A stretch of 64,000 nucleotides of DNA from an uncultured Bacteroidales bacterium (GTDB taxonomy: Bacteria > Bacteroidota > Bacteroidia > Bacteroidales > Salinivirgaceae): positions 1 through 64,000 of the forward strand of contig CALJOM010000012.1 in assembly GCA_937981765.1 (NCBI GenBank), written 5' to 3'. The translations under genes were made by a program, and so were the position numbers. The notes below the pieces were generated by a model, which worked only from the letters and a program-made list of their open reading frames with translations, was not told the DNA's origin and ran no database searches. Position 1 is the stretch's first letter. The number at the start of each line of letters is the position of its first letter. This document shows positions 25,877-36,220 of this stretch, piece by piece.

Positions 25877-27337
25877 TTATTTAGCTGACTTCACAAAAAA
25901 TTGTCGGCGAATGTAGCCATAAATAAGGGCAACAATAGCAAAAATAACAGCTCCATAGGTTTTGTCAAGGTGGAACCATCCATATTTATCGGCAATTAAG
26001 CAGAGGAAAATTGCAAGTGTTCCACCGATGAAAGCAAGTTTTACTGTAAATTCATCGATCCAGCCACGGGAATAGATACCCAAAATAATAACAATGGCAC
26101 CAATAGCCCTAATAGCATAGCTTATATACGCTGAATCCAAAACTCCTGCCCTCAGATAATATGCAAGGGGTATGGTTAAAAGGCTTACCACAATAACTAA
26201 CCTACGAGCTATTTGCAGTACTTTTTCATCATTAGCATTGGGATTAATAAATCCATGATAAATATCTTTTGTGGCAATGGTAACCACAGCAAAATTAACG
26301 GGTCCAACCGTTGATAGAATGGCTGCCAGAATGCCTGCTAAAGCTAATCCACCCAAAATGGGATGAATAAATTCAGGATTCACCAGCAGATTTGTCATAG
26401 CCACTTTTGCACTAAAACCAGGTGCATCGGCACCAATGGCATATTTGCCGGTAGCAGCAATCAATCCTAAAATAGCTGTCATTATTCCAAAAGGAGCAAT
26501 ATACGCGGCCGAGAGAATGGCAGCTTTTTTGGCAACCTCAGGGGTTCGTGCAGCAAAAATAGGTTGAATACTTGCCTGCGCCGCCATACCCCCTAAAACA
26601 CCACCCAAGAGCAAACTAAACGCCTCATTAAAACCAACCCCAAACGGGTTATAGACATTACCGATGGTTTTCCCGGCAGCGGCAGCATTGGTGGCCAAAA
26701 TGTTTTGCAATTCACCAAATCCGCCAATATTAACCAATCCAATAACCATGGCTATCCCCAAACCAATAAACATAGCTGCCAGGTGAACTATAGATGTAAT
26801 TGCCAAGGCGTGCATCCCACCAATATATGTGTAGAGGGTAATAACACCGGCACCGATTAATACAGAAGTAAACCAATCTATCTGGAATATTGAACTCATT
26901 ACGCTCGTTGCTGTTTGAAGCTGAACATAGGCCAAAGTAATGTACGCTATTAAAAAGGCTATGGCCGAAACCCTCTTGGCTTGAACACCGAAAAGATATT
27001 CAAGCATCTCGCTAACCGTATGAACATTATTCTTTCTATAATGTTTCGCTACAGTAAAGCCTATGATTATCATACCAATAGAGGTTGCAACATTATAGAG
27101 GATAGGTTGAAACGATAGTTTCTGAAAAGCTTTTTCGCTAACACCAATGGTACTCATTCCCCCAAGCCATTCGGCTGCAACAACAATAGAGCATAATAAA
27201 ATACCAAGATTCCGACCTGCAACCAAATAGTCTGAAACAGAGCGGGAAGCTACTTTCCGTGTAAGAAACGATATCCCAACTACCACGGCAAAATACAAAA
27301 TCACAATCCAAAAATAGATATTTCCAAGTAGTGCCAT
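25877..27337 (-). CDS. Sodium:solute symporter family (SSS) transporter
   Basis: This 486-residue inner-membrane protein has about 13 hydrophobic helices and the LeuT-like SSS features: SDYLVAGRNLG near residue 35, GATIG-like loops, and the LAGILAAILSTVGPVNFAVV segment of the core. Family members import sugars, amino acids, mono- and dicarboxylates with sodium. It is the first gene of the OFOR/CoA-transferase operon (14-base gap). It most likely imports the operon's substrate, probably an organic or amino acid; this is inference. Confidence 0.88.
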   Translation of the reverse strand: MALLGNIYFWIVILYFAVVVGISFLTRKVASRSVSDYLVAGRNLGILLCSIVVAAEWLGGMSTIGVSEKAFQKLSFQPILYNVATSIGMIIIGFTVAKHYRKNNVHTVSEMLEYLFGVQAKRVSAIAFLIAYITLAYVQLQTATSVMSSIFQIDWFTSVLIGAGVITLYTYIGGMHALAITSIVHLAAMFIGLGIAMVIGLVNIGGFGELQNILATNAAAAGKTIGNVYNPFGVGFNEAFSLLLGGVLGGMAAQASIQPIFAARTPEVAKKAAILSAAYIAPFGIMTAILGLIAATGKYAIGADAPGFSAKVAMTNLLVNPEFIHPILGGLALAGILAAILSTVGPVNFAVVTIATKDIYHGFINPNANDEKVLQIARRLVIVVSLLTIPLAYYLRAGVLDSAYISYAIRAIGAIVIILGIYSRGWIDEFTVKLAFIGGTLAIFLCLIADKYGWFHLDKTYGAVIFAIVALIYGYIRRQFFVKSAK

Positions 27338-27391
27338 AAGGATTAGTTTTTAGTTTTGCAATCGTTTTAAATGGTTTTTTTGATGATTTTG

Positions 27392-27507
27392 ACGACAAAT
27401 TTGAGTAAAAAAAACGAGAAAATAATTTTTTGGCACCACTTTTTGTATCCGAACTTGTCGCTGAAATCTATATGTTTGATTATTTTACTTTTAACTCAAA
27501 GTGTCGT
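27392..27507. repeat. Inverted repeat pair between the SSS operon and the DUF2851 gene
   Basis: ACGACA-AAT-TTGAGT (27392-27406) is mirrored by ACTCAAA-G-TGTCGT (27494-27507). The six-base outer arms match exactly and the middles differ by one base in length. The copies are about 90 bases apart in a 245-base divergent intergenic region that otherwise shows no clear feature. They could be two operator sites or chance. Confidence 0.3.
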
Positions 27508-27582
27508 TGGTGGATAGCTTGAATAAAGACTCATTTATTCCTCGTGTTTTAATAATAATTTTTTATTTTGCACAAAAACACT

Positions 27583-28860
27583 ATGAACGAGCGCTTTTAC
27601 CAATTCATATGGCAACATAAGCTTTTTAAATCCAACGATTTAACTACTTTGGAAGGGAACAAGGTGGAAATTATCCATCCCGGTTATTACAATCCCCATT
27701 CAGGTCCTGATTTTATGGAAGCCAAAATCCGCATCGATGAAACCCTTTGGATTGGCTGCGTGGAAATTCATGTAAATTCCGGCGACTGGTATCAGCATAA
27801 CCACCATAAAGACAAAGCCTACAACAATGTAATTCTTCACGTAGTAGCAAGTGGTAATAAACAGGCCATCGACAGCAATTCGAGAAATATTCCAACGTTG
27901 GTTATTTCTCCGGAGAAAAGAATTGCGCTGAATTATACGATTTTACTGAACCAGAAAAAATGGATCCCTTGCGAGGATATTTTTCCACAAATTGATCAAT
28001 TCAGAAAAATTTTCTGGGTTGATGCTCTTGCAACTGAACGGCTGCAACAAAAGTCGGAACGATTATCAAGACTTTTTAAGGAAGTGAATCATAACTTCGA
28101 TGAATTGTTCTACCGATTACTGTCCCAAAATTTTGGTTTCAGAGTAAATTCGCAGCCATTCGAACAACTAGCCCGAATAACTCCCTTGCATATTATTCGT
28201 AGGATTTGCGGTAATCCGATGTCGATTGAAGCCTTACTCCTTGGTCAGGCTTCGCTTTTATCAAAACTCCCATCCGATGAATTTACCAATAATCTTAGAA
28301 AAGAATACCAATACCTTAAACATCGCTTTAATTTATCACAAAGCTCCATCACTGAATGGAAATTTGCACGTGTTCGTCCACAAAATTCGCCTATTCTTCG
28401 GGTTGTACAACTAGCTGCTTTATTAGCAAAGCAACCCGATTTTACAGGAATAGCAATCTCAACTGATAGGTTAGAAACTATAAAAGAACTTCTGAAAAAC
28501 CCCGTTAGCAATTATTGGAAAGAGTATTTTTCATTTGGCAACACTCGACTTAAACCCCTGGGGGCACTTGGAAATGATGCGATTAACGGAATTCTTATCA
28601 ACACAGTTGTCCCTTTTGTATTCTTTTACGGGTTGCACCACGATAACCAGTCACTAAAGAACAAAGCTATCGAATGGCTTGAATCCATTGAGGCTGAGGA
28701 CAATTCCATCAGTAAAGGATGGAGAAGATTGGGAGCCGAAGTGCTGAATGCCCGCCAATCTCAGGCTTATATTCAACTAAAAAATGAATACTGCGATAAA
28801 AGCCGCTGCCTCGACTGTCAAATTGGGAATGTAATTATTAGAGATTCGGAATTATTCTAA
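27583..28860 (+). CDS. DUF2851 family protein
   Basis: This 425-residue soluble protein begins MNERFYQFIWQHKLF and belongs to the DUF2851 family, which is common in Bacteroidota and without assigned function. Conserved-looking segments include HPGYYNPHSGPDFMEAKIRI, GCVEIHVNSGDWYQHNHHKD, NVILHVVA and a C-terminal Cys cluster (CDKSRCLDCQIGN) that may bind metal. The N-terminal part resembles nuclease-like folds with an acidic/His-rich core. The ATG at 27583 is chosen over an in-frame TTG at 27568, which lies in the apparent -7 promoter box. It ends 3 bases from guaD on the other strand. Confidence 0.82.
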   Translation: MNERFYQFIWQHKLFKSNDLTTLEGNKVEIIHPGYYNPHSGPDFMEAKIRIDETLWIGCVEIHVNSGDWYQHNHHKDKAYNNVILHVVASGNKQAIDSNSRNIPTLVISPEKRIALNYTILLNQKKWIPCEDIFPQIDQFRKIFWVDALATERLQQKSERLSRLFKEVNHNFDELFYRLLSQNFGFRVNSQPFEQLARITPLHIIRRICGNPMSIEALLLGQASLLSKLPSDEFTNNLRKEYQYLKHRFNLSQSSITEWKFARVRPQNSPILRVVQLAALLAKQPDFTGIAISTDRLETIKELLKNPVSNYWKEYFSFGNTRLKPLGALGNDAINGILINTVVPFVFFYGLHHDNQSLKNKAIEWLESIEAEDNSISKGWRRLGAEVLNARQSQAYIQLKNEYCDKSRCLDCQIGNVIIRDSELF

Positions 28861-28863
28861 TGT

Positions 28864-29334
28864 TTAATATTTCTTTTTGTTTTCCAGGTTTTTCCATACA
28901 TCGAAAGCCTGTTTGGCTTCTGCAACATCGAGATGAATAAATTTAACGGTTCTTTCCTCCAAGGGCTTTTCCATTTCCTTATAAATAAATTCATCGTCGA
29001 AACCTATGGAAGCAGCATCATAACGAGTATTAGCGTAATAAACCTTTTTAATTTTAGCCCAATAGATCGCCCCCAAACACATTGGGCATGGCTCGCAACT
29101 TGTGTAAATCTCACAATCGCTCAAATCGAAACGATTTAGTTTTGCAGAGGCTTGCCGTATGGCTTCAACTTCAGCATGAGCTGTTGGATCGTTTTTTGGG
29201 ACTACCCAATTTGTTCCAACAGCGATTATTTCACCATTCCGGACAATAACTGCTCCAAAAGGACCTCCTTCATTCTGAATATTTTGCACCGAGGCTAATG
29301 CAGCTTGTTTCATAAATTCAACATCGTTATTCAT
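28864..29334 (-). CDS. guaD: Guanine deaminase (CDA superfamily)
   Basis: This 156-residue enzyme matches the Bacillus-type guanine deaminase, which converts guanine to xanthine. The zinc site is complete: His53 and catalytic Glu55 in TAHAEVEAIR, with Cys83 and Cys86 in PCPMCLGAIYWA. The family-specific segments GFDDEFIYKEMEKP and the C-terminal ENKKKY are also present, and the length is the same as the B. subtilis protein. A tRNA adenosine deaminase is less likely given these segments. It lies between DUF2851 (convergent) and the O-antigen ligase gene (22-base gap). Confidence 0.88.
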   Translation of the reverse strand: MNNDVEFMKQAALASVQNIQNEGGPFGAVIVRNGEIIAVGTNWVVPKNDPTAHAEVEAIRQASAKLNRFDLSDCEIYTSCEPCPMCLGAIYWAKIKKVYYANTRYDAASIGFDDEFIYKEMEKPLEERTVKFIHLDVAEAKQAFDVWKNLENKKKY

Positions 29335-29356
29335 TGCGGTCCAATGTTTTTGAGGT

Positions 29357-30949
29357 TCATTGCAGTTTAGCAGAATCGGCTAGTGAATATTCTTTGGGGA
29401 ATCCCCATGAAAACAGTGAATAGAACAATGCAAAAAAAGTAGCCCCCGCCTGAGTTTCCAGTGTGTCTTCCGACAACATCGACAAAATCGAAATCATGAA
29501 GAAAATCAAAAATAGAAGGTTGATCTTCTTTTTAGTTCCAAAAATTAGAATTGGGTAAAAAATACTCACTATTACAATTAAGAATCCTACAATACCAAAC
29601 GAAATTAGGGATGTAAGAAATTGATTATGAGCCCGAAGGCGCTTCTCCGGGATAAGTTTGCTGTTTACTTTTTGGTAATAGCTATCGAAAGAATCTTTTA
29701 CATCACCTACACCAACACCAAACCAAAAATTTTCCAAAAATATTGCCCATCCCGCTTTTAAATAATAATAGCGTTGCACAACACTTTTATTGTTGGGATC
29801 TCCGGAAAGCCTATATTCTTCAAACTCTCTAAATAGCTCATACAAACGGGGATAAAAGCTGTAATTTTCAAACGAAACAGTGGTGGCAACTCCGTTTTCA
29901 ATGGCACAAATATCCTCATTGGTAAGTGCCGCCACTCCAACCGAATCTTTAGTCAATCCTTTGGATGCCATGTATCTTATTAAAGTCTTTTGTGAAGGAT
30001 AGCCAACAGAATCGTATGGCACCTTGCTACGCCGTTGCCATTGTTCTCGCAATTCTTTTTCGCAAATAAACAGATACACAGCGTGACCGTTCTCGTGCAG
30101 TGTTTGGGTTGTGTCGTGTTTATAGGGATTTCCATTAACGGTATACTCCGGAAGTTGTGCGTAATTGTAATTTATCTTGTAATTGTAACGAGCATAAGCA
30201 CGGATAAAGTAATTAACCACAAAAAAAACAAAGGAGACAGTTGTTACAACAAAAGCCCAGCGAACCAGAAAATTTTTTGAGGAAATAATTTTAAGCAGGG
30301 CAATAAATCCTGCCATTATTAGTAATAAAATTACCCCCGACAAAGCTTTCATTACAATCAATACACTTACCAGTAAAATAATCAGGAACCCTTGAATTAT
30401 TCCGGAAATTGAGATAGGATTATTGTTTTTAGATAAAAAATAAAACACTAAAGCAATGGCAATATTCTGCATCATCGCCAAACGGATGTGACTAATGAAG
30501 GGTGAAATTTTACGATAATCGTATGTGGCATCGTCAGGGTCTTGTAAATGAAACCGTGCAATTCCATATAAGCTAATAGCCAACACGGCAATTATAAAAC
30601 CATAGGCAATCAATTTAAACTCTTTTACGGTAAGTGGCTCTGAAGTGGCTAGCATTAATGGGATAATCAGCAATGGTATTTTAATTTTTAAATCATGAAG
30701 CCCATAGCTCAAGTTATCACTCCATAGCATGCTTATAACATGAACGCCTATGAGGAGTAGAAATACTATCCAGGTTTTATCTTTTGATGCCTTTTTAATT
30801 CTTGCTATTGGATTGTCGAACAACCATCCTAAAACCATAAGCCATTGTCCTATACTTGTAAAATAAGGTGATGATGGTAACGATACCACAAGAACCAAAA
30901 TTCCGAAAATAAAAATATTGCGTGAAATTATCAATTCCCTGATTTTCAT
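29357..30949 (-). CDS. O-antigen ligase/polymerase family membrane protein
   Basis: This 530-residue protein has about 11 membrane helices and a Wzy_C-type ligase core, with FGVGVGDVKDSFDSYYQKVN, RAHNQFLTSLISFG near residues 440-455 and conserved charged loop residues. A long soluble loop (about residues 265-395) separates the core helices. The family joins O-antigen or other glycans to lipid A or polymerises them in the periplasm. It lies downstream of the U32 and GT9 genes, consistent with a role in the cell surface. The acceptor is unknown. Confidence 0.83.
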   Translation of the reverse strand: MKIRELIISRNIFIFGILVLVVSLPSSPYFTSIGQWLMVLGWLFDNPIARIKKASKDKTWIVFLLLIGVHVISMLWSDNLSYGLHDLKIKIPLLIIPLMLATSEPLTVKEFKLIAYGFIIAVLAISLYGIARFHLQDPDDATYDYRKISPFISHIRLAMMQNIAIALVFYFLSKNNNPISISGIIQGFLIILLVSVLIVMKALSGVILLLIMAGFIALLKIISSKNFLVRWAFVVTTVSFVFFVVNYFIRAYARYNYKINYNYAQLPEYTVNGNPYKHDTTQTLHENGHAVYLFICEKELREQWQRRSKVPYDSVGYPSQKTLIRYMASKGLTKDSVGVAALTNEDICAIENGVATTVSFENYSFYPRLYELFREFEEYRLSGDPNNKSVVQRYYYLKAGWAIFLENFWFGVGVGDVKDSFDSYYQKVNSKLIPEKRLRAHNQFLTSLISFGIVGFLIVIVSIFYPILIFGTKKKINLLFLIFFMISILSMLSEDTLETQAGATFFALFYSLFSWGFPKEYSLADSAKLQ

Positions 30950-31009
30950 GCAGTTGTGTTTTGCTTATGCATATAAATTTACCAACTTTATTCGAGTTTT
31001 TCACAAAAC

Positions 31010-32305
31010 CTAAAAGATTTTTACGGTTTTGTTTGGCTTAAAAATGTACATTTTATCTCCCCGTCTAACAAGCTGATTCACAGGAATTGAAACAACTTGA
31101 CCTTTGTGCGCTGAATCTACACTCACATGGTCGTACCGAATTTCCGGTATAATAAATTCAATAACCCCGGTAGTTGGACCAATTATTAATGCTGTTTGCC
31201 CTACTTGAATATCACCAGCCTCCAATTTCAATTCAATGACCTCTAGGTTTTTAAAGTAGTTTGTTATTTTTCCAACATATTCTTTGATGTGGGTGGCTAT
31301 ACTACCATAAACATTACTCCATTCTCCCAGTCGCTGCCCAAGATAATATCCGTCCCAGAATCCACGATTGAACACCTTGGAAAGTTCTGCTTTCCATCGA
31401 TTTATGTTATCGCTCGTGTAGTTTCCGGATATAAGGGCATCTAATGCCTGGTTGTAAACATGGCTTACAGTTTTTACATATTCTGGGCTGCGTGCCCTTC
31501 CTTCAATCTTCAGGATTCTTACTCCGGCATCAATAATTTTGTTTAAAAAGCCAACGGTGCAAAGATCCTTTGGCGACATAATGTATTCGTTATCAATCTC
31601 TAATTGATGCCCGGTTTCTTTTTCAGTTACTATATATCCTTTTCTGCATGTTTGTTGGCAGGCACCACGATTAGCCGATGCTCCGGTTTCGTGCAAACTA
31701 AGGTAACATTTTCCCGATATAGCCATACATAAAGCTCCATGGGCAAATAGCTCAATTTGTATCAGATTGCCTTTGGGTCCCCGAATATTTTGTTCCCGAA
31801 TTTGTCGACTTATATACGCCACCTGATTGAGATTTAGCTCTCGGGCTAAAACAGCCACATCAATCCATTGAGAATAGAATTTGAGTGCTTCAACATTAGA
31901 AATATTTAATTGTGTAGAAGCATGTATCTCAATACCACGTTGTCCTGCGTATTGAAGAGTTGCAATGTCGGTAGCAATAATGGCTGTAATTCCGGAATCA
32001 ACAGCCGCATCTACCAGTTGTTTCATTTCATCAATATCGCTATCGTAAATAATTGTGTTAATGGTTAAATAGCTTTTTAATCCAGCCTCTGCACAACGTC
32101 GAGCCACTTCGGGAAGGTCCTCAACCGTAAAGTTTATCGACGATTTGGCTCGCATATTTAATCGCCCCACTCCAAAATAAACAGAGTTGGCTCCTCCCTG
32201 AATAGCCGCAACCAGCGATTCAAAATTCCCGGCCGGTGCCATAATTTCCACATCGCTCCGTTGAATATTTCCATTCAAAAGAACTCCTTCGTATTTATCT
32301 TCCAT
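31010..32305 (-). CDS. U32 family protein (YegQ/TrhP-like)
   Basis: This 431-residue protein has the U32 signatures MAPAGNFESLVAAIQGGANS at about 19-38, SVYFGVGRLNMRAK, and the cysteine-bearing LFAHGALCMAISGKCYLS with GACQQTCRKGY (about 195-230). The cysteines resemble the iron-sulfur ligands of relatives. Although named peptidases, YegQ-type members (TrhP) take part in prephenate-dependent 5-hydroxyuridine formation in tRNA, which is the likely role. It is 3 bases downstream of the GT9 gene. Confidence 0.83.
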   Translation of the reverse strand: MEDKYEGVLLNGNIQRSDVEIMAPAGNFESLVAAIQGGANSVYFGVGRLNMRAKSSINFTVEDLPEVARRCAEAGLKSYLTINTIIYDSDIDEMKQLVDAAVDSGITAIIATDIATLQYAGQRGIEIHASTQLNISNVEALKFYSQWIDVAVLARELNLNQVAYISRQIREQNIRGPKGNLIQIELFAHGALCMAISGKCYLSLHETGASANRGACQQTCRKGYIVTEKETGHQLEIDNEYIMSPKDLCTVGFLNKIIDAGVRILKIEGRARSPEYVKTVSHVYNQALDALISGNYTSDNINRWKAELSKVFNRGFWDGYYLGQRLGEWSNVYGSIATHIKEYVGKITNYFKNLEVIELKLEAGDIQVGQTALIIGPTTGVIEFIIPEIRYDHVSVDSAHKGQVVSIPVNQLVRRGDKMYIFKPNKTVKIF

Positions 32306-32308
32306 GAA

Positions 32309-33310
32309 TTATTGAAGGTTCCAAAAGTTGTCTATCATTTTTACGATAGCATCTACATCCTGATCAAGCATGCATCGGAAATGTCCTCGAGGACATTTCC
32401 GATATCCGATTTTTGTACAGGGCCGACAAGTCAGTTTTACTTCCGATATGTATGAGATTTCAGGTTTCTTTGGCATATAGGGATACATACCAAACTCTGG
32501 AATAGTATTGCCCCACAAAGAAATAACCGGCCTATATAGTGCTGAAGCAATATGCATAGATCCAGTGTCGGGTGTAATCGCCACTTTTGATTTTTTTAGA
32601 TAAACTGCTGTTTCACTCAGGGATGTTTTCCCCGTCAAATTCAATACAGGAACGTTTAATTGTTTCTCAATCAATACTGCTCGGTCTATATCAGCCGTTC
32701 CTCCCAATAAAATTACCGGTTTAGAGGCGGTGTTTAAAATTTCAACGGCTTTTTCTACAGGAATTTGCTTGGTGTTATGAGCTGCACCGACTATAAAGGT
32801 CAAATATCCGCCTGAAAAAGCTGACGGTAATAAATCCAAACATTTTTCTGCCTCCGATGGTACAAAAAAATCTAAGCCTTCATTATCGTTGTACACTCCT
32901 AGTGGTTTGACAGCGTCAAAATAGCGCTCAACAATGTGTTTCGATGGCAAAACATTGATTTTAAATGCCACCATCAACCATTTTTTAAAATTTATTTTGT
33001 TTACAGTGGTTAATGGCACTCCAAGCCTGAATTTCAGTCGATTGCTCCTAATGTTGTTTTGTAAATCAACAATGTGGCTCAAATGCTCTTCCTTCAATTC
33101 CTTTAGGGTTTTAAAAAAGGATCCTGTGTAAACATGGATATTGTCGATATACGGATTGTTTTCAACTACCGGGAGAAACGACTTCTTGACTAGAAAATGG
33201 ATTTCGACATTTGGCTTTTGTTTTTTCAGGCAGCGAATAATGGGGGTAGTTAAAACAATATCGCCTATTGAACTAAACCGAATTACTAAAATTTTCTCAC
33301 GTTTTTCCAT
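32309..33310 (-). CDS. Glycosyltransferase family 9 (ADP-heptose:LPS heptosyltransferase-like)
   Basis: This 333-residue GT-B enzyme has the family 9 start ILVIRFSSIGDIVLTTP, the PVILLGGTADIDRAVLIEKQ segment, and the donor-site motif AITPDTGSMHIASALYRPV (about 254-272). C-terminal cysteines (CRPCTKIGYRKCPRGHFRC) recall those of WaaF/RfaF-like proteins. It probably adds a sugar, often heptose, to the LPS core at the inner face of the inner membrane. It starts the GT9-U32-O-antigen ligase run. Confidence 0.88.
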   Translation of the reverse strand: MEKREKILVIRFSSIGDIVLTTPIIRCLKKQKPNVEIHFLVKKSFLPVVENNPYIDNIHVYTGSFFKTLKELKEEHLSHIVDLQNNIRSNRLKFRLGVPLTTVNKINFKKWLMVAFKINVLPSKHIVERYFDAVKPLGVYNDNEGLDFFVPSEAEKCLDLLPSAFSGGYLTFIVGAAHNTKQIPVEKAVEILNTASKPVILLGGTADIDRAVLIEKQLNVPVLNLTGKTSLSETAVYLKKSKVAITPDTGSMHIASALYRPVISLWGNTIPEFGMYPYMPKKPEISYISEVKLTCRPCTKIGYRKCPRGHFRCMLDQDVDAIVKMIDNFWNLQ

Positions 33311-33436
33311 CGTTTGCTTACCGTGGCCCTAATTGAGTGCATTGTTTGAGCACTTTAATCGGTATTAGAAATAGTTTTCAACCAAAGAATAGGCTCATTT
33401 TTCAATGAAATGATTTTTTTTTGCACGAAATGCCCA

Positions 33437-33685
33437 CTAAATTTCCTTAATTTCTACCATAATAGATACCACATTATCTTTTACTCGAATAATTCCGCCC
33501 TCTATTTCAAAGTAAAGGGTCTGACCTCCAACCTCGGTAATTTTAATTTTCCCTTTTTCGAGCGAAGATATTATAGGTGCATGATTAAAAAGTACAGCAA
33601 ACGATCCTTTTGTGCCAGGAACCCGAACTTGCCGAACTTCTCCGCTGTAAATCGTGGATGAACTGGAAACTATTTCAACGTGCAT
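33437..33685 (-). CDS. atpC: ATP synthase F1 epsilon subunit
   Basis: This 82-residue protein is the N-terminal beta-sandwich of the epsilon subunit (VEIVSSSSTIYSGEVRQVRV, GSFAVLFNHAPIISSLEKG, EGGIIRVKDNVVSIMVE). It lacks the C-terminal helical domain that inhibits ATP hydrolysis in longer homologues; such short forms are known in Bacteroidota. It follows atpD by 12 bases and is the last ATP synthase gene. Confidence 0.94.
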   Translation of the reverse strand: MHVEIVSSSSTIYSGEVRQVRVPGTKGSFAVLFNHAPIISSLEKGKIKITEVGGQTLYFEIEGGIIRVKDNVVSIMVEIKEI

Positions 33686-33697
33686 AATAGTTGAAGA

Positions 33698-35233
<1,536 letters not shown>

Positions 35234-36214
35234 TTAATATTTTCTTCCTGATAATTGGTTTGCAAAATCCATTAATGCATCGGTACAATATCCATGAGTC
35301 CTTATTTTATCAAGGTTTTCGTATGCCGTGTCGAAATACTTGGTTATTGTTTCCCTGGTAATTTTATCGATTTGCAAGTTACGATAAATTTCGGTTACTT
35401 TTTCAATTTTTTCTTCAGCAGGAATGCTTTTACTATTAACTAACCCTATAAGCTGCTCTTTGTAGGCTCCATTGGAGAGTTCGAGAGATTTAATCAGCAG
35501 ATAGGTTTTCTTTCTCGCAACAATATCGCCGCCAATTCTTTTACCCAATATAGATTTGTCGCCAAACACATCAAGGTAATCGTCTTGGATTTGAAAGGCT
35601 ATACCTAAATTTTCCGCAAAACTGTAGATCAAGCGTTGCTGTTCTGGTGTTGCATTTCCAAGGATTGCACCTATCTGCGCCGATCCGGCAAGTAAAACGC
35701 TGGTTTTTAGACGAATCATTTCAACGTAATCAGCAATTCTAACTTCCATATTGTTTTCAAAATCCAGGTCGTATTGCTGTCCTTCACACACTTGCAACGC
35801 TGTTTTAGTAAATAATGGCAATACTTGCGGTAAATATTGCGCTTCTACCTGAGCCAAATATTTATAGGCTATAAGCATAAGTGCATCTCCGGCCAGGATG
35901 GCGGTATTGGTATTCCACTTTTTGTATACTGTTGGCTGGTGTCTTCGTAATGGTGACTTGTCCATTATGTCGTCGTGAACTAATGTGCTATTGTGGAATA
36001 TCTCTATGGCAAGTGCAGCCGGTAAAGCTTTTTCTGGCTTCGATCCGTACATTTGAGCTGTAAGAAGCAACAGGGCTGGGCGTAATCGTTTTCCACCAAT
36101 CGATAATGCGTAATAAACCGGTTTATACAACCCTTGGGGTTCGAATCCAAAATTTTCACTTTCTAAGGCTTTATTAAAAAGAGCTTGCATTTCTTCTAAC
36201 CGTAACAACTCCAT
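35234..36214 (-). CDS. Polyprenyl diphosphate synthase (trans-prenyltransferase)
   Basis: This 326-residue enzyme condenses isopentenyl diphosphate onto an allylic diphosphate. Both Asp-rich motifs are present: DDIMD at 81-85 and DDYLD at 211-215, with GGKRLRP at 40-46. The residues four and five places before the first motif (Ser76, Thr77) are small, consistent with a product longer than farnesyl diphosphate; chain length is otherwise unknown. It could supply quinone side chains or lipid carriers. It lies inside the ATP synthase locus, 6 bases after the epimerase. Confidence 0.9.
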   Translation of the reverse strand: MELLRLEEMQALFNKALESENFGFEPQGLYKPVYYALSIGGKRLRPALLLLTAQMYGSKPEKALPAALAIEIFHNSTLVHDDIMDKSPLRRHQPTVYKKWNTNTAILAGDALMLIAYKYLAQVEAQYLPQVLPLFTKTALQVCEGQQYDLDFENNMEVRIADYVEMIRLKTSVLLAGSAQIGAILGNATPEQQRLIYSFAENLGIAFQIQDDYLDVFGDKSILGKRIGGDIVARKKTYLLIKSLELSNGAYKEQLIGLVNSKSIPAEEKIEKVTEIYRNLQIDKITRETITKYFDTAYENLDKIRTHGYCTDALMDFANQLSGRKY

Positions 36215-36220
36215 AAGGTT

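Noticed and set aside
33336-33354. AGTGC/GCACT inverted repeat after atpC as a terminator
   Set aside because: The stem is only five base pairs and no T-run follows in the direction of transcription.
36131-36150. GGGGTTCGAATCCAA resembles a tRNA T-arm
   Set aside because: It lies inside the polyprenyl synthase gene, encodes its FGFEPQG segment, and no cloverleaf or acceptor stem surrounds it.
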